NCBI RefSeq assembly: GCF_013408535.1
Contig: NZ_JACBZA010000001.1
Location: 4,362,850 to 4,426,849, forward strand
DNA length: 64,000 nucleotides
Origin: Actinopolymorpha cephalotaxi
GTDB taxonomy: Bacteria > Actinomycetota > Actinomycetes > Propionibacteriales > Actinopolymorphaceae
Direction of reading: 5' to 3'
Shown piece by piece: positions 8,890 through 17,519 of this stretch. A model generated the notes under the pieces. The model saw only the letters and a list, made by a program, of their open reading frames with translations. It did no database searches and had not been told where the DNA came from. Made by a program: the position numbers and the translations under genes. Positions within the stretch are counted from its first letter, which is position 1. Every line of letters starts with the position of its first letter.

Positions 8890-10349
8890 GGTTCGCGATC
8901 CGCGAGGACGACCCGTTGTTCGCCCGCGCGTTCCGGGCGGTCGGCTGGAGCTTCGCCAGCACCGCCGTGTCCCGGCTGGGCACCCTCGTGATCGGGATCG
9001 CGCTGGCCCGCATCCTCGGGCCGCACGAGTTCGGCGCGTTCGCGGTGGCGATGGTCGCGTTGCTGGCCGTCGTCAGCTTCAACGAGCTCGGCGTCTCCCT
9101 CGCGATCGTGCGCTGGCCGGGTGACCCGAGGGAGATCGCGCCGACCGTCGCGACGATATCGGTGGTCGCCAGCGTGCTCGTGTACGTCGGCTGCTTCCTC
9201 GGGGCGCCCGCGTTCACGGCCGCGATGGGTGCGCCCGACGCCGCCGGCGTGGTCCGCGTGCTGACCTTCAACGTGGTGATCAACGGGCTGGTGGCGGCGC
9301 CGGTCGCCGGTGTGCAACGTGCCTTCCGCCAGGACCGCAAGATGATCGCCGACCAGGTGAACAACTGGGCCGGCGCAGCGGTGTCGATCGGGCTGGCACT
9401 GCTCGGAATGGGAGCGATGAGCCTGGCGGTCGGCCGGCTCGCCGGCGCGCTGACCTCCGGTGTGCTGTACGTGCGCTTCTCGCCGCTGCCGCTGCGGCTC
9501 GGGTTCGACGCCGGGGTGGCCCGCAGGCTGCTGCGGTTCGGCCTGCCGCTGGCGGGTTCGAGCCTGGTGCTGTTCGCCGTGGGAAGCATCGACCAGTTCG
9601 TCGTCGGCAAGGTGCTGGGCGCGACAGCACTCGGTTTCTACGTCCTCGCGTTCAACCTGTCCAGCTGGCCGGTGCAGATGTTCTCCCAGCCGGTACGCGG
9701 CGTCGCCCCGGCCGCGTTCGCCCGGCTGCAGGGCGACCTGCCGGCGATGCGGCGTACGTTCCTGTCCACGGCCGGGCTGCTCGCCGGCCTCACTCTTCCG
9801 GTCTGTCTGCTGCTGAGCGGGTCCGCAGAGCCGCTGATCCGCTTCGTGTACGGCGATTTCTGGTCCACCGCCGCGCACGGGCTGGTGTGGCTCGCGCTGT
9901 TCGGCGCGTTCAGGATCCTGTTCGAGCTGATGTACGACTACTTCGTCGTGCTCGCCCGCAGCCGGGCCGTGTTCACCATCCAGCTGCTCTGGCTGGCCGC
10001 GCTGGTGCCCGCCCTGGTGGTCGGTGCCCGGCTCGGTGGCATCGCGGGGGTGGGCGCCGCACACGTCCTGGTCGCGGCGGTGCTCGTACTCCCCCTCTAC
10101 CTGTGGGAACTGCACCGCCACGGCATCCGCCTCGCCGCCGTCACCAGAGGGCTCGGCCTGCCGGTGCTGGTGTCCGCCGGGGTGGGCGGGGCCGCCGCCC
10201 TCGCCCACCGGATTATCCCGTTCGACCTGCTCGCGCTGACGTTGGCCGGAGTGGTCGCGGCGGTCGCGGTGGCGGCCCTGCTGTATCGCATGCGTGGCGT
10301 GCTCACCGATCTCAAAGGGATGGAGCAACCCGATGCCGGCACCCCGTGA
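8886..10349 (+). CDS. Wzx/WzxC-type polysaccharide flippase (MOP superfamily)
   Basis: A 487-residue integral membrane protein with about 12-14 hydrophobic segments spread over its whole length. It has the N-terminal pattern of PST/WzxC transporters (WSFASTAVSRLGTLVIG, then ARILGPHEFG). It should turn over undecaprenyl-linked repeat units to the outer face for polymerisation. The central FGLPLAGSSLVLFAVGSIDQFVVGKVLG is the repeat of the N-terminal half. GTG 8886 overlaps the previous stop. The end overlaps the next gene by 17 nt, so all genes from 3252 to 12128 look like one operon. Confidence 0.88.
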   Translation: MRFAIREDDPLFARAFRAVGWSFASTAVSRLGTLVIGIALARILGPHEFGAFAVAMVALLAVVSFNELGVSLAIVRWPGDPREIAPTVATISVVASVLVYVGCFLGAPAFTAAMGAPDAAGVVRVLTFNVVINGLVAAPVAGVQRAFRQDRKMIADQVNNWAGAAVSIGLALLGMGAMSLAVGRLAGALTSGVLYVRFSPLPLRLGFDAGVARRLLRFGLPLAGSSLVLFAVGSIDQFVVGKVLGATALGFYVLAFNLSSWPVQMFSQPVRGVAPAAFARLQGDLPAMRRTFLSTAGLLAGLTLPVCLLLSGSAEPLIRFVYGDFWSTAAHGLVWLALFGAFRILFELMYDYFVVLARSRAVFTIQLLWLAALVPALVVGARLGGIAGVGAAHVLVAAVLVLPLYLWELHRHGIRLAAVTRGLGLPVLVSAGVGGAAALAHRIIPFDLLALTLAGVVAAVAVAALLYRMRGVLTDLKGMEQPDAGTP

Positions 10350-11043
10350 CCTGGTGATCGTGGGCAGCGGCGGCTTCGCCCGCGAGACCGCCCAGCTCGC
10401 GGCCGTCCACCCCGGTTGGCGTCTCGTCGGTTTCTGTGACGACGCGCCGGCGACGCACGGCACCGTCGTGGACGGCGTCCGGGTGCTCGGCCCGGTCGAC
10501 GAGACCGTCGAGAGGACGGTCCGGCGTACGGACGCACAGCTCGTGGTGTGCGCCGGCAACCCGCGCGACTACGGCAGCCGTGCCCGGATCGTCGCCCGGC
10601 TGGACCGGCTGGGAGTCCGGGCCGACCGGTACGCCACCCTCGTCCACCCGGCGGCCTCGGTCGCGCCGTCGTGCACGCTCGGGCCCGGCTGCGTGCTGCT
10701 GGCCCAGACCGTGCTCACCGCGTCCGTACGGCTGGGTGCACACGTCGCGGTGATGCCGCACGTCACCCTCACCCACGACGACGTGGTGGGCGACCACGTG
10801 ACCATCGCGTCCGGCGTACGCCTCGGAGGGGGCGTCCGGGTGGGCGCCGGGGCCTACCTCGGTGCCGGTGCGATGGTGCGGGAGAGGCTCGAGATCGGGC
10901 CCGGATCCCTTGTGGGCATGGGCTCTGTGGTCCTCGACGACGTTCCGGCCGGGCAGGTCTGGGTGGGCTCGCCCGCACGCTTCCTGCGTACCACCACGTC
11001 ACCAACGCAGCACGCACACACCATCTCTGGGGGGATGACATGA
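10333..11043 (+). CDS. NeuD/PglD-type sugar O/N-acetyltransferase
   Basis: A 236-residue protein with an N-terminal nucleotide-sugar-binding Rossmann part (LVIVGSGGFARETAQLA, residues 6-22). A C-terminal left-handed beta-helix follows, with HPAASVAPSCTLGPGCVL, the catalytic-type His in MPHVTLTHDDVVGDHV, and GAGAMVRERLEIGPGSLVGMGSVVLDDV. This is the PglD/NeuD architecture, which acetylates a 4-amino sugar nucleotide or sialic acid. It stands beside a DegT aminotransferase, a pair commonly found together, which suggests a second N-acetylated amino sugar. It overlaps the flippase gene by 17 nt and the aminotransferase by an ATGA. Confidence 0.85.
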   Translation: MPAPRDLVIVGSGGFARETAQLAAVHPGWRLVGFCDDAPATHGTVVDGVRVLGPVDETVERTVRRTDAQLVVCAGNPRDYGSRARIVARLDRLGVRADRYATLVHPAASVAPSCTLGPGCVLLAQTVLTASVRLGAHVAVMPHVTLTHDDVVGDHVTIASGVRLGGGVRVGAGAYLGAGAMVRERLEIGPGSLVGMGSVVLDDVPAGQVWVGSPARFLRTTTSPTQHAHTISGGMT

Positions 11044-12128
11044 CCACTGTTCCGTTCGTCGACCTGCGGGCGGCGCACACCGAGATCGACACCGAGGTGC
11101 GCGCCGGCTTCGACCGGGTGCTGGCGGCCACGGCGTTCGTGAAGGGACCGGACGTCGCGGCGTTCGAGGAGGAGTACGCCGCGTTCAGCGGAGTCGCGCA
11201 CTGCGTCGGGCTCGGCAACGGCACCGACGCGATCGAGCTCGCGCTACGAGCCGCCGGGGTGGGCCCGGGCACCGAGGTCGTCGTACCCGCGAACACCTTC
11301 GTGGCCACCGTCGAGGCGGTCGTGCGCGCCGGCGCCCGGCCCGTCCTGGTCGACGTCGACAAGGACACCCTGCTGATGGATCCCGGGTACGCGGCGGCCG
11401 CGATCGGCCGGAGGACGCGCGCGATCGTGCCGGTGCACCTGTACGGGCGGCTGGCGCCGGTCGCCGAACTGCTCGACCTCGGCCCCACGGTGGTCGAGGA
11501 CGCGGCCCAGTCCCAGGGCGCGGTACGCGACGGTCGCCGGACGGCCGGCACGCTCGCGGCCACCAGCTTCTACCCGGGCAAGAACCTCGGCGCCTACGGT
11601 GACGCCGGTGCCGTGGTGACCGACTCCGCCGACCTCGCCCGCGCCGTGCGACTGCTCGCCGACCACGGCAGCGAACGCAAGTACGTGCACGAGACGCTCG
11701 GGTTCAACTCCCGGATGGACACCCTGCAGGCCGTGGTGCTGCGGGCCAAGCTGCGCCGGCTGGAACGCTGGAACCGGCTGCGTGCGGAGGCCGCGGCGCG
11801 CTACGGCGAGCTGCTGGCCGGGCTGCCGGGACTGGTGCTCCCGGAGGCGGGTGCCGACGGCGAGCACGTCTGGCACCTGTACGTCGTACGGGTGCCCGAC
11901 CGGGAAAGCGTCACCGCGGTGCTCGGCGAGCTGGACGTGGCGTACGGCATCCACTATCCGGTCCCGGTCCACCTGACCCCGGCGTTCCGGTCGCTCGGCT
12001 ACGGGGCAGGCGACTTCCCCGTCACCGAGGAGGCAGCCGGGCAGATCCTGTCGTTGCCGATGTTCCCGCAGATCACCGTGTCCCAACAGGAACAGGTTGC
12101 TCAGGCCGTCCGCAAGGCGCTGGGCTGA
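11040..12128 (+). CDS. DegT/DnrJ/EryC1 PLP-dependent sugar aminotransferase (second copy)
   Basis: A 362-residue aminotransferase. It has VPANTFVATVEAV, VEDAAQSQGA with the Asp near 154, and SFYPGKNLGAYGDAG with the Schiff-base Lys181. SFYPGKNLGA is the form found in FdtB/QdtB/DesV-like 3-aminotransferases and in WbpE, unlike the SFHPRK form of the first copy. ATG 11040 follows a GGGGGGA site and overlaps the previous stop. It pairs with the PglD-like acetyltransferase just upstream. Which of the two aminotransferases serves the uronic-acid branch is undecided. Confidence 0.87.
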   Translation: MTTVPFVDLRAAHTEIDTEVRAGFDRVLAATAFVKGPDVAAFEEEYAAFSGVAHCVGLGNGTDAIELALRAAGVGPGTEVVVPANTFVATVEAVVRAGARPVLVDVDKDTLLMDPGYAAAAIGRRTRAIVPVHLYGRLAPVAELLDLGPTVVEDAAQSQGAVRDGRRTAGTLAATSFYPGKNLGAYGDAGAVVTDSADLARAVRLLADHGSERKYVHETLGFNSRMDTLQAVVLRAKLRRLERWNRLRAEAAARYGELLAGLPGLVLPEAGADGEHVWHLYVVRVPDRESVTAVLGELDVAYGIHYPVPVHLTPAFRSLGYGAGDFPVTEEAAGQILSLPMFPQITVSQQEQVAQAVRKALG

Positions 12129-12136
12129 GCCCCGCG

Positions 12137-13066
12137 ATGAGACGCCTGCGCGTTCGGGCCGCGACCGTGGTGACCCTCGCCGCGGTCGCGGCCCTGGCCG
12201 GATGCACCGCCGACGCGGCCGAGCGTCCCCGCGTACGGCTGCCCGCCTCTCCCCCCGCGCACTCCACACCTCCGGTGGCGACACCTCCGGTGGCGCGGCC
12301 GGGTGTGAATCCCTGGCCTACAAGGGCGGAGGTCGGCGTACCCAAGGGCACCCGGCTGACCCCGACCGGTCCGTTGCGGATCACCCGGGACAACACCGTC
12401 GTCGACGGGCACCTGGTCCGGCAGGAGATCAGCGTCGAGGCCGACAACGTCACCGTCCGCCGCACCCGGCTCATCGGGGCCGGCGAGTGGGGAATCATCC
12501 AGCGTGAAGGCTTCTCCGGCCTGCGGGTCGAACGCAGCGAAGTGCGCGGCGACGGCCGGCACAAGATGCAGGTCGCGATCCTCAACTACGGTGGCGCGCT
12601 GACCGTCCGCGACAGCTACCTGCACACCACCACCGACGGCATCGACACCCCGCACGGCCTGATCGACCACAACATCATCAGCGGGCTGAAGTACTTCCCC
12701 GGCGACCACAACGACGGCATAGCCTCACCGAGCGGGCCGGCGAGCGGGAGGTCGCTGGTGATCCGGCGCAACGTCATCGCCAACCCGCTCGGCCAGACCT
12801 CCGCGGTCGCGTTGTTCCAGGACTTCGGCCGGCAGTACCACGTGACGGTGGAGCGCAACCTGCTCGCCGGTGGCGGCTACTCGGTGTACGGCGGTGCCGG
12901 GAGGTACGGCCGGCCGACCGACATCCGGATCGTCGGCAACGTGTTCAGCCGCACGATCTTTCCCAAGGGCGGCTACTGGGGCCCGGTCACCGCGTACGAC
13001 CCCCGCGGCCAGGGCAACGTGTGGCAGAACAACACCTGGCCCGACGGGAGGCCGGTCCAGCCCTGA
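12137..13066 (+). CDS. Secreted lipoprotein with right-handed beta-helix (pectate-lyase-like) fold
   Basis: A 309-residue exported lipoprotein. The signal peptide ends in the lipobox LAGC with Cys23, followed by a Pro-rich linker to about residue 55. The rest is a run of short beta-strand turns (DNTVVDGHLV, ADNVTVRRTRLIG, GLRVERSEV, ALTVRDSYL, LIDHNIISG, SLVIRRNVIA, VTVERNLL, IRIVGNVFS) that fits a parallel beta-helix of the pectate-lyase or alginate-lyase type. It probably binds or cleaves the glycan made by the locus, for example to trim or release it. It starts 8 nt after the aminotransferase stop. Confidence 0.75.
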   Translation: MRRLRVRAATVVTLAAVAALAGCTADAAERPRVRLPASPPAHSTPPVATPPVARPGVNPWPTRAEVGVPKGTRLTPTGPLRITRDNTVVDGHLVRQEISVEADNVTVRRTRLIGAGEWGIIQREGFSGLRVERSEVRGDGRHKMQVAILNYGGALTVRDSYLHTTTDGIDTPHGLIDHNIISGLKYFPGDHNDGIASPSGPASGRSLVIRRNVIANPLGQTSAVALFQDFGRQYHVTVERNLLAGGGYSVYGGAGRYGRPTDIRIVGNVFSRTIFPKGGYWGPVTAYDPRGQGNVWQNNTWPDGRPVQP

Positions 13067-13070
13067 GAGG

Positions 13071-14558
13071 TCAGGCCCTGCGATGCCGACCGGGTGGCAG
13101 TGTCACCCGCGGCTCGGTTGCCGGCTCGGCCCACGGCTCGGCCGGCGAAGCGGAGCTGTCCGGGCTGTCCGGGCTGTCCGGCACCAACCCGCCCGCGGGA
13201 TCCTCACGGGCCAGCCGCCACATCGCCGCGCAGCAGCCGACCACCAGGAACGTCAGGTTGGTCACCATCGGGAAGCCCAGCGCGTCGAACGTCCCGAAGG
13301 AGAACGCCGCCACCGCCACGCTCGCGGCGAAACACTGCGCGAGGTGGCGGACCTCGGGGTTGGTGCTGGCCCGGCGCGCGCCCCGGGCGAGCAGCCAGCC
13401 GGCCGCGAGCAACGCCAGCAGTGCCACCAGGCCGACCAGCCCGGTCTCGACCACGGAGCCGAGGTACTGGTTGTCGAGGATGCGGTAGGTCCCGGGCAGG
13501 TAGGTGCCGAGGCCCTGGCCGAACCACGGCCGGTGGGCGAACGCGGTCAGCACGGCACTGTAGTCGTCGGTGCGGGCGTTCGTACTCGAGTCGTTCCCGA
13601 TCGAGGTGACCAGGTTGCGGATCGTGCCCATCAGGCCGGGAACGACCGCCTGCATGGCGATGGTCCCGCAGCCCAGCACCATCAGCGAGACCACCCGGAC
13701 CTTGCCCGACCACACCGGCACCATCACCACGGCGGCCACCGCCATCCCGAGGATCGCCGAACGGGAGACCGTCATCGGGATCGTCGCCAGCAGCAGGAAC
13801 ACCTGGATCCGGTGCCGCCACACCGTGCCCGGCCTGGCGTGCAGCAGTCCGTGCACCGCCAGCGGCAGCACCATCGTGAGCACCACGCCGAGCTCGATCG
13901 GGTGGGTCGCGGTCGCCATCGGCCGGTTGAACTCGTCCCGCCGAAGCACGGTGGAGAAGTCGGAGTTCGCCGTCAGCCCGGGCACCGCGAGGTAACCCGC
14001 GATGTCGATCCCGCTGAAGAACTGCACGAGTCCCAGGGCGGCCACGATCGACCCGCCCGTCACCAGCCGCCGGCGCAGCACCTCCAGGCGTTCCAGCCCG
14101 GAGATGCCGTCGGCGGCCAGCAACGCGACTCCGGCCCAGCCGGCGACGAGGATCAGCCCGCGGTCGGCGCCGTTGATCTCCAGTGCCGGCCTGGGTTCGG
14201 CCTGCATGACCGCGTAGCTGGCGAGCGCCGACACCACGAAGAACACCACGACGGCACGCAGCGGCTGACGTCCGCGTACCGGCGTCGTGTCCGGGGTGAT
14301 CAGCGCGCTGAGGTACCACAGGGTGCAGGCGACCGCCATCAGACCGGCCGGGGTGCCGGCCGCACCGAGTGGGCCGAGGACGTACCGGCTGGGCAGCAGC
14401 ATGAGGATCGCGACGAAGACGCTCAGCACCGTGGTCGGATCGATCCGGCTGGCGACGGCGCGGCCGACCTGACCGGCCCGCCCGGCGCGGTCGGCGCTCC
14501 CCCCGCCGGCGCCCGGCCGGTGACCGGCCAGTGGAGCGAACAGCAGGCTGGTCACCAC
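13071..14558 (-). CDS. O-antigen ligase/polymerase (Wzy-like) membrane protein
   Basis: An integral membrane protein of about 495 residues with roughly 10-12 helices. A large external loop (about 215-250) is followed by the Wzy/WaaL region THPIELGVVLTMVLPL and by a second loop with AFAHRPWFGQGLGTYLPG and NQYLGSVVETGLVG. The glycine-rich FGQGLGTY block and the NQYLG motif are characteristic of O-antigen ligase/polymerase proteins. It would polymerise the flipped repeat unit. The GTG at 14558 is 5 nt after the stop of the Wzz-like gene. The tail ends in a Pro-Asp-Ser repeat of low complexity (VPDSPDSPDSS). Confidence 0.82.
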   Translation of the reverse strand: MVTSLLFAPLAGHRPGAGGGSADRAGRAGQVGRAVASRIDPTTVLSVFVAILMLLPSRYVLGPLGAAGTPAGLMAVACTLWYLSALITPDTTPVRGRQPLRAVVVFFVVSALASYAVMQAEPRPALEINGADRGLILVAGWAGVALLAADGISGLERLEVLRRRLVTGGSIVAALGLVQFFSGIDIAGYLAVPGLTANSDFSTVLRRDEFNRPMATATHPIELGVVLTMVLPLAVHGLLHARPGTVWRHRIQVFLLLATIPMTVSRSAILGMAVAAVVMVPVWSGKVRVVSLMVLGCGTIAMQAVVPGLMGTIRNLVTSIGNDSSTNARTDDYSAVLTAFAHRPWFGQGLGTYLPGTYRILDNQYLGSVVETGLVGLVALLALLAAGWLLARGARRASTNPEVRHLAQCFAASVAVAAFSFGTFDALGFPMVTNLTFLVVGCCAAMWRLAREDPAGGLVPDSPDSPDSSASPAEPWAEPATEPRVTLPPGRHRRA

Positions 14559-14563
14559 CCGGC

Positions 14564-15364
14564 TCAAAGGTCCTGCTCCGGGGACGCGCTTCGGGGAGTG
14601 ACGACCGGCGCGCGGCCGGACCGTACGAGATGGTCGGCACGGGTCGGCCGGGTGGCCCGCGGCGGGGCGCTCCACCCGTTGGCCGGGTGCGCGGTCTCCA
14701 CGGGCGGCCGCACCGGAGACCGGCCGTTCACCTGTCGCGTTCCGGTCGAGGTCCGGGGCGTACGCCGCCGCCTGGCCGCCATCGCCTCCGCGGACAGGGG
14801 CACCACGATCGTGGTGACCAGCCCCGCGAACAACGCCATCGCGAGCGTACGAAGCTTGCCTTTGGCCTGTCGGGTGGGCGGCGTGGTGGACACGTCGGTG
14901 ATCCGGATCCGGGCCTGGCTGTCCACCCCGGCCTCGGACTGGATCCCGGCCAGCCGCTGGGTCACCAGCTCGGTGACGGCGGACTGGGTGGCGCGGACGT
15001 TCTCGCGGTCGGATCCGGTCACCTCGACCGACAGCACCGGTCCGGCGGTGTCGGGCGGCACCTTCACCTCGTACTCCGAGGTGAGCTTGCGCGCCTTCAG
15101 CTGCTCGGCGATGTCGTTGCCCATCACCTCACGCCCCACGACCTCGGCGGTGACCGTCAGCGAGCCGTCGAACAGCAGGTACGGGTTTCCGCCCGCCTGC
15201 TTGGACTGGTAGGGAGAGGCCAGCAGCACCACCGTGGACTGGGCCTGGTAGCTCCACGGGAGCACGAAGTATCCGGCCACGACCCCGGCGATCGTCAGCA
15301 CCAGAAGCGGGACGGTCAGCATCCATCGCCGTAGCAGGATGTTCACCGAGTCGAGCAGGTCCAC
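14564..15364 (-). CDS. Wzz-like chain-length determinant, no kinase domain
   Basis: A 266-residue protein with a membrane helix near residues 16-36, an external domain and a second helix near 172-192. It then has an Arg/Pro-rich cytoplasmic tail of about 70 residues. The topology and the N-terminal DLLDSVNILLRRW are those of Wzz/polysaccharide co-polymerases. Actinobacterial versions often continue into a BY-kinase with Walker motifs, but none is present here. It probably regulates the Wzy-like protein encoded 5 nt downstream. It is divergent from a second Wzz-like gene at 15532. Confidence 0.75.
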   Translation of the reverse strand: MDLLDSVNILLRRWMLTVPLLVLTIAGVVAGYFVLPWSYQAQSTVVLLASPYQSKQAGGNPYLLFDGSLTVTAEVVGREVMGNDIAEQLKARKLTSEYEVKVPPDTAGPVLSVEVTGSDRENVRATQSAVTELVTQRLAGIQSEAGVDSQARIRITDVSTTPPTRQAKGKLRTLAMALFAGLVTTIVVPLSAEAMAARRRRTPRTSTGTRQVNGRSPVRPPVETAHPANGWSAPPRATRPTRADHLVRSGRAPVVTPRSASPEQDL

Positions 15365-15388
15365 CAGGCCCCCCTAGCTTGGACCCGT

Positions 15389-15409
15389 CTTGTCGATCCA
15401 CCGACAAGA
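15389..15409. promoter_or_regulatory. Dyad in the divergent promoter region of the two Wzz-like genes
   Basis: CTTGTCG-ATCCAC-CGACAAG, extended by one base pair to 8-bp arms with a 6-nt spacer. It lies in the 167-nt gap between two divergent Wzz-like genes, 25 nt from one start and about 123 nt from the other. A regulator acting here could set both genes at once. It could also be an RNA hairpin in a leader. Confidence 0.45.
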
Positions 15410-15531
15410 TCGCGGGCCATCACCGATGATACGAAGAGCGCGGTTCGCAACCGGGTGAAAAGCCAATAAAGGTTGCGGATCGCGTACGTGCGAACGGCAG
15501 GTACGGGCGCGGCAACGGCCTTGGGGGGACC

Positions 15532-16197
15532 ATGACCTTGCGGGACATCTGGACGGCCGCGTTGCGCCGGCCCTGGCTGGCACTTGCCGTGGCGGCGTTG
15601 TGCGGACTGTGGAGCTTCCACCAGGTCGCGGCGCCGACCGTCTACGAGACGCGGGCGGTGGTCACGATGCTCAGCCCGAAGACGAAGTTCCCGCGCAACG
15701 CCTACGCCAGCTTCTCGCAGGGACTCGTGATGCTCGCGGAGGCTTCGGCGCAGTCGGCTGCCAACCCGGCGACCCGTGAGCTCATCCGCCGGGCGGGTGG
15801 CACCGGCGAGTACGCCGTGGTGCTGGACAACCGGGGCAGCGAGGAGCTTCCGATCCACGACCAGCCGTACCTCTGGGTGTCCGCCAGGTCCACCGACGCC
15901 GGCGAGGCCCAGCGCACCCTGGCCGCCACGATGGGGGTGCTGCGTACGCAGCTTCGGCAACGCCAGGAAGCGGCCGGGGCCTCCACCGCCTCCCTGGTCA
16001 CCTGGCGGGTGACCGGTGGCAGCGGAGGCCCGGTGGCGTTGCACGGCAGCCGGATCCGGCAGCTGGCCGGGCTGGGCCTGATCAGCGTCCTGGTCACCGC
16101 CTACGCCGTGGTGCTGGCCGACCGGAGGAGCCGATGGCTCCCCCGGTCGTTCCGGCTCTCCCCCTCGTCCCGGCTCCCGAAGCGGCAGGCCGGGTAG
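15532..16197 (+). CDS. Short Wzz-like membrane protein
   Basis: A 221-residue protein with an N-terminal helix (WLALAVAALCGLWSFHQVA, about 15-33), an external segment of about 140 residues, and a second helix (LAGLGLISVLVTAYAVVLA, about 179-197). A basic tail of about 25 residues follows. This is the outline of a polysaccharide co-polymerase with a small periplasmic-type domain. Similarity to the divergent 266-residue protein is in topology rather than in clear motifs. The ATG follows GGGGGACC. It ends 2 nt from the stop of the convergent dehydrogenase gene. Assignment to the Wzz family is by topology and context. Confidence 0.65.
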   Translation: MTLRDIWTAALRRPWLALAVAALCGLWSFHQVAAPTVYETRAVVTMLSPKTKFPRNAYASFSQGLVMLAEASAQSAANPATRELIRRAGGTGEYAVVLDNRGSEELPIHDQPYLWVSARSTDAGEAQRTLAATMGVLRTQLRQRQEAAGASTASLVTWRVTGGSGGPVALHGSRIRQLAGLGLISVLVTAYAVVLADRRSRWLPRSFRLSPSSRLPKRQAG

Positions 16198-16199
16198 CG

Positions 16200-17507
16200 T
16201 CACAGGTACTCGACCAGCGGACCGGCCATCCGGTGCCGGCAGTCGATGACCAGTGACGCGTGCCGGGCGATCAGGTCGTAGTCGAACCCGTCGTGGTCGG
16301 TCAGCAGCACCACCGCGGTGGCGGCCGCCACCTCCTCGGCGGTCGCCTCCACCCGCTCCACCAGATCGTCCACCGGCGTGGGCTCGAGCACGAACGGGTC
16401 GGCGCCGCGCACCTCGGCACCCAGGCTGGACAGCAGGGTGACCACCCGGACGGCGGGAGACTCCCGGGCGTCGCCGGTGTTCTTCTTGTACGACAGGCCG
16501 AGCAACAGGATCCGCGACCCGTTGATCGAACGCCGCCTGCGGTTGAGCGCCTGACCCACCCGCCGTACGACGTAGTCCGGCATGTGCTCGTTGATGTCGT
16601 TGGCGAGCTCGACGAACCGGAAGCTCTGGCCCAGTTTGCGTTCGACGTGCCAGGACAGGTACGACGGGTCGATCGGCAGGCAGTGCCCTCCCACGCCCGG
16701 CCCCGGCGTGAACCGCATGAAGCCGTACGGCTTGGTCGAGGCTGCCTCGATCGCCTCCCACACGTCGATGCCCAGCCCGTCGGCGAACATCGCGATCTCG
16801 TTCACCAGCGCGATGTTGACGTGCCGGAAGGTGTTCTCCAGCAGCTTGGCCAGCTCGGCCGACTGCGTGCTGGAGACCGGGATCGTGGTCTCCACCACGG
16901 TGTCGTAGAACGCCTGGACCGCCTTCTGGGACTGCTCGTTCACCCCGGCGACGATCTTCGGGGTGTTCAGCAGCGTCCAGGTCGGGTTGCCCGGGTCGAT
17001 GCGTTCGGGACTGTAGCCGAGGAAGAAGTCCTCCCCCGGCACCAGGCCGGATCCCTCCTCCAGCAGCGGCGCCACCAGGTCGGCGGTGGTGCCGGGATAC
17101 GTCGTCGACTCCACCACGACGGTGGCGCCCGGGCGCAGGTAGCGCGCCAGGGTACGGGCCGCGGACTCGACGTAGCCGAGGTCGGGAAGCCCTTCCTGCA
17201 AAGGGGTCGGCACCGCGATCAGCGCCACGTCGAAGCCGGCGAGGTCGCGCGGATGCACGGTGGGCATCAGCTCCCCCGAGTCGACCAGGCGTTCCACCAG
17301 ATCGGTCGGGACGTCCTCGATGTAGGAACGCCCCGCGCACAACGACTTGACGCGGTTCTCGTCCAGGTCGAACCCGATCACCCGGTGCCCCACCTGTGCC
17401 GCGCGGACGGCCAGCGGCAGCCCGACGTAGCCGAGCCCGACCACGACGACCCTGGCGCCGGCCACCGGCCCCTCGTACTCATGTGTCTCGTTCTCGTTGG
17501 TGCTCAT
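16200..17507 (-). CDS. wbpA: UDP-N-acetyl-D-glucosamine 6-dehydrogenase (WbpA/WecC family)
   Basis: A 435-residue UDP-sugar dehydrogenase. It has the N-terminal NAD motif VVGLGYVGLPLA (residues 22-33), central VESTTYPGTT, and the catalytic Cys276 in GVGGHCLPIDPSYLSW. The longer GGHCLPIDPSYLSW form separates UDP-GlcNAc/GalNAc/ManNAc dehydrogenases from UDP-glucose enzymes. It makes UDP-GlcNAc-uronate with two NAD+, the first step of the diacetamido-uronate route whose later enzymes lie 4-14 kb away. It is the last gene of a minus-strand operon, with an AGGAG site and a 12-nt gap after the WecG-like gene. The symbol is by family similarity. Confidence 0.88.
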   Translation of the reverse strand: MSTNENETHEYEGPVAGARVVVVGLGYVGLPLAVRAAQVGHRVIGFDLDENRVKSLCAGRSYIEDVPTDLVERLVDSGELMPTVHPRDLAGFDVALIAVPTPLQEGLPDLGYVESAARTLARYLRPGATVVVESTTYPGTTADLVAPLLEEGSGLVPGEDFFLGYSPERIDPGNPTWTLLNTPKIVAGVNEQSQKAVQAFYDTVVETTIPVSSTQSAELAKLLENTFRHVNIALVNEIAMFADGLGIDVWEAIEAASTKPYGFMRFTPGPGVGGHCLPIDPSYLSWHVERKLGQSFRFVELANDINEHMPDYVVRRVGQALNRRRRSINGSRILLLGLSYKKNTGDARESPAVRVVTLLSSLGAEVRGADPFVLEPTPVDDLVERVEATAEEVAAATAVVLLTDHDGFDYDLIARHASLVIDCRHRMAGPLVEYL

Positions 17508-17519
17508 GGCCCGCGCTCC

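Noticed and set aside
8715-10559. 614-residue minus-strand frame opposite the flippase
   Set aside because: Gln/Arg/His-rich shadow with no hydrophobic or family pattern. The plus-strand flippase has clear membrane segments and overlap-coupled neighbours.
6470-12128. Antibiotic deoxysugar cluster because of two DegT genes
   Set aside because: Neighbours are flippase, Wzy-like, Wzz-like and glycosyltransferase genes, with no polyketide, peptide or dTDP-glucose dehydratase genes, so a surface glycan is the better reading.
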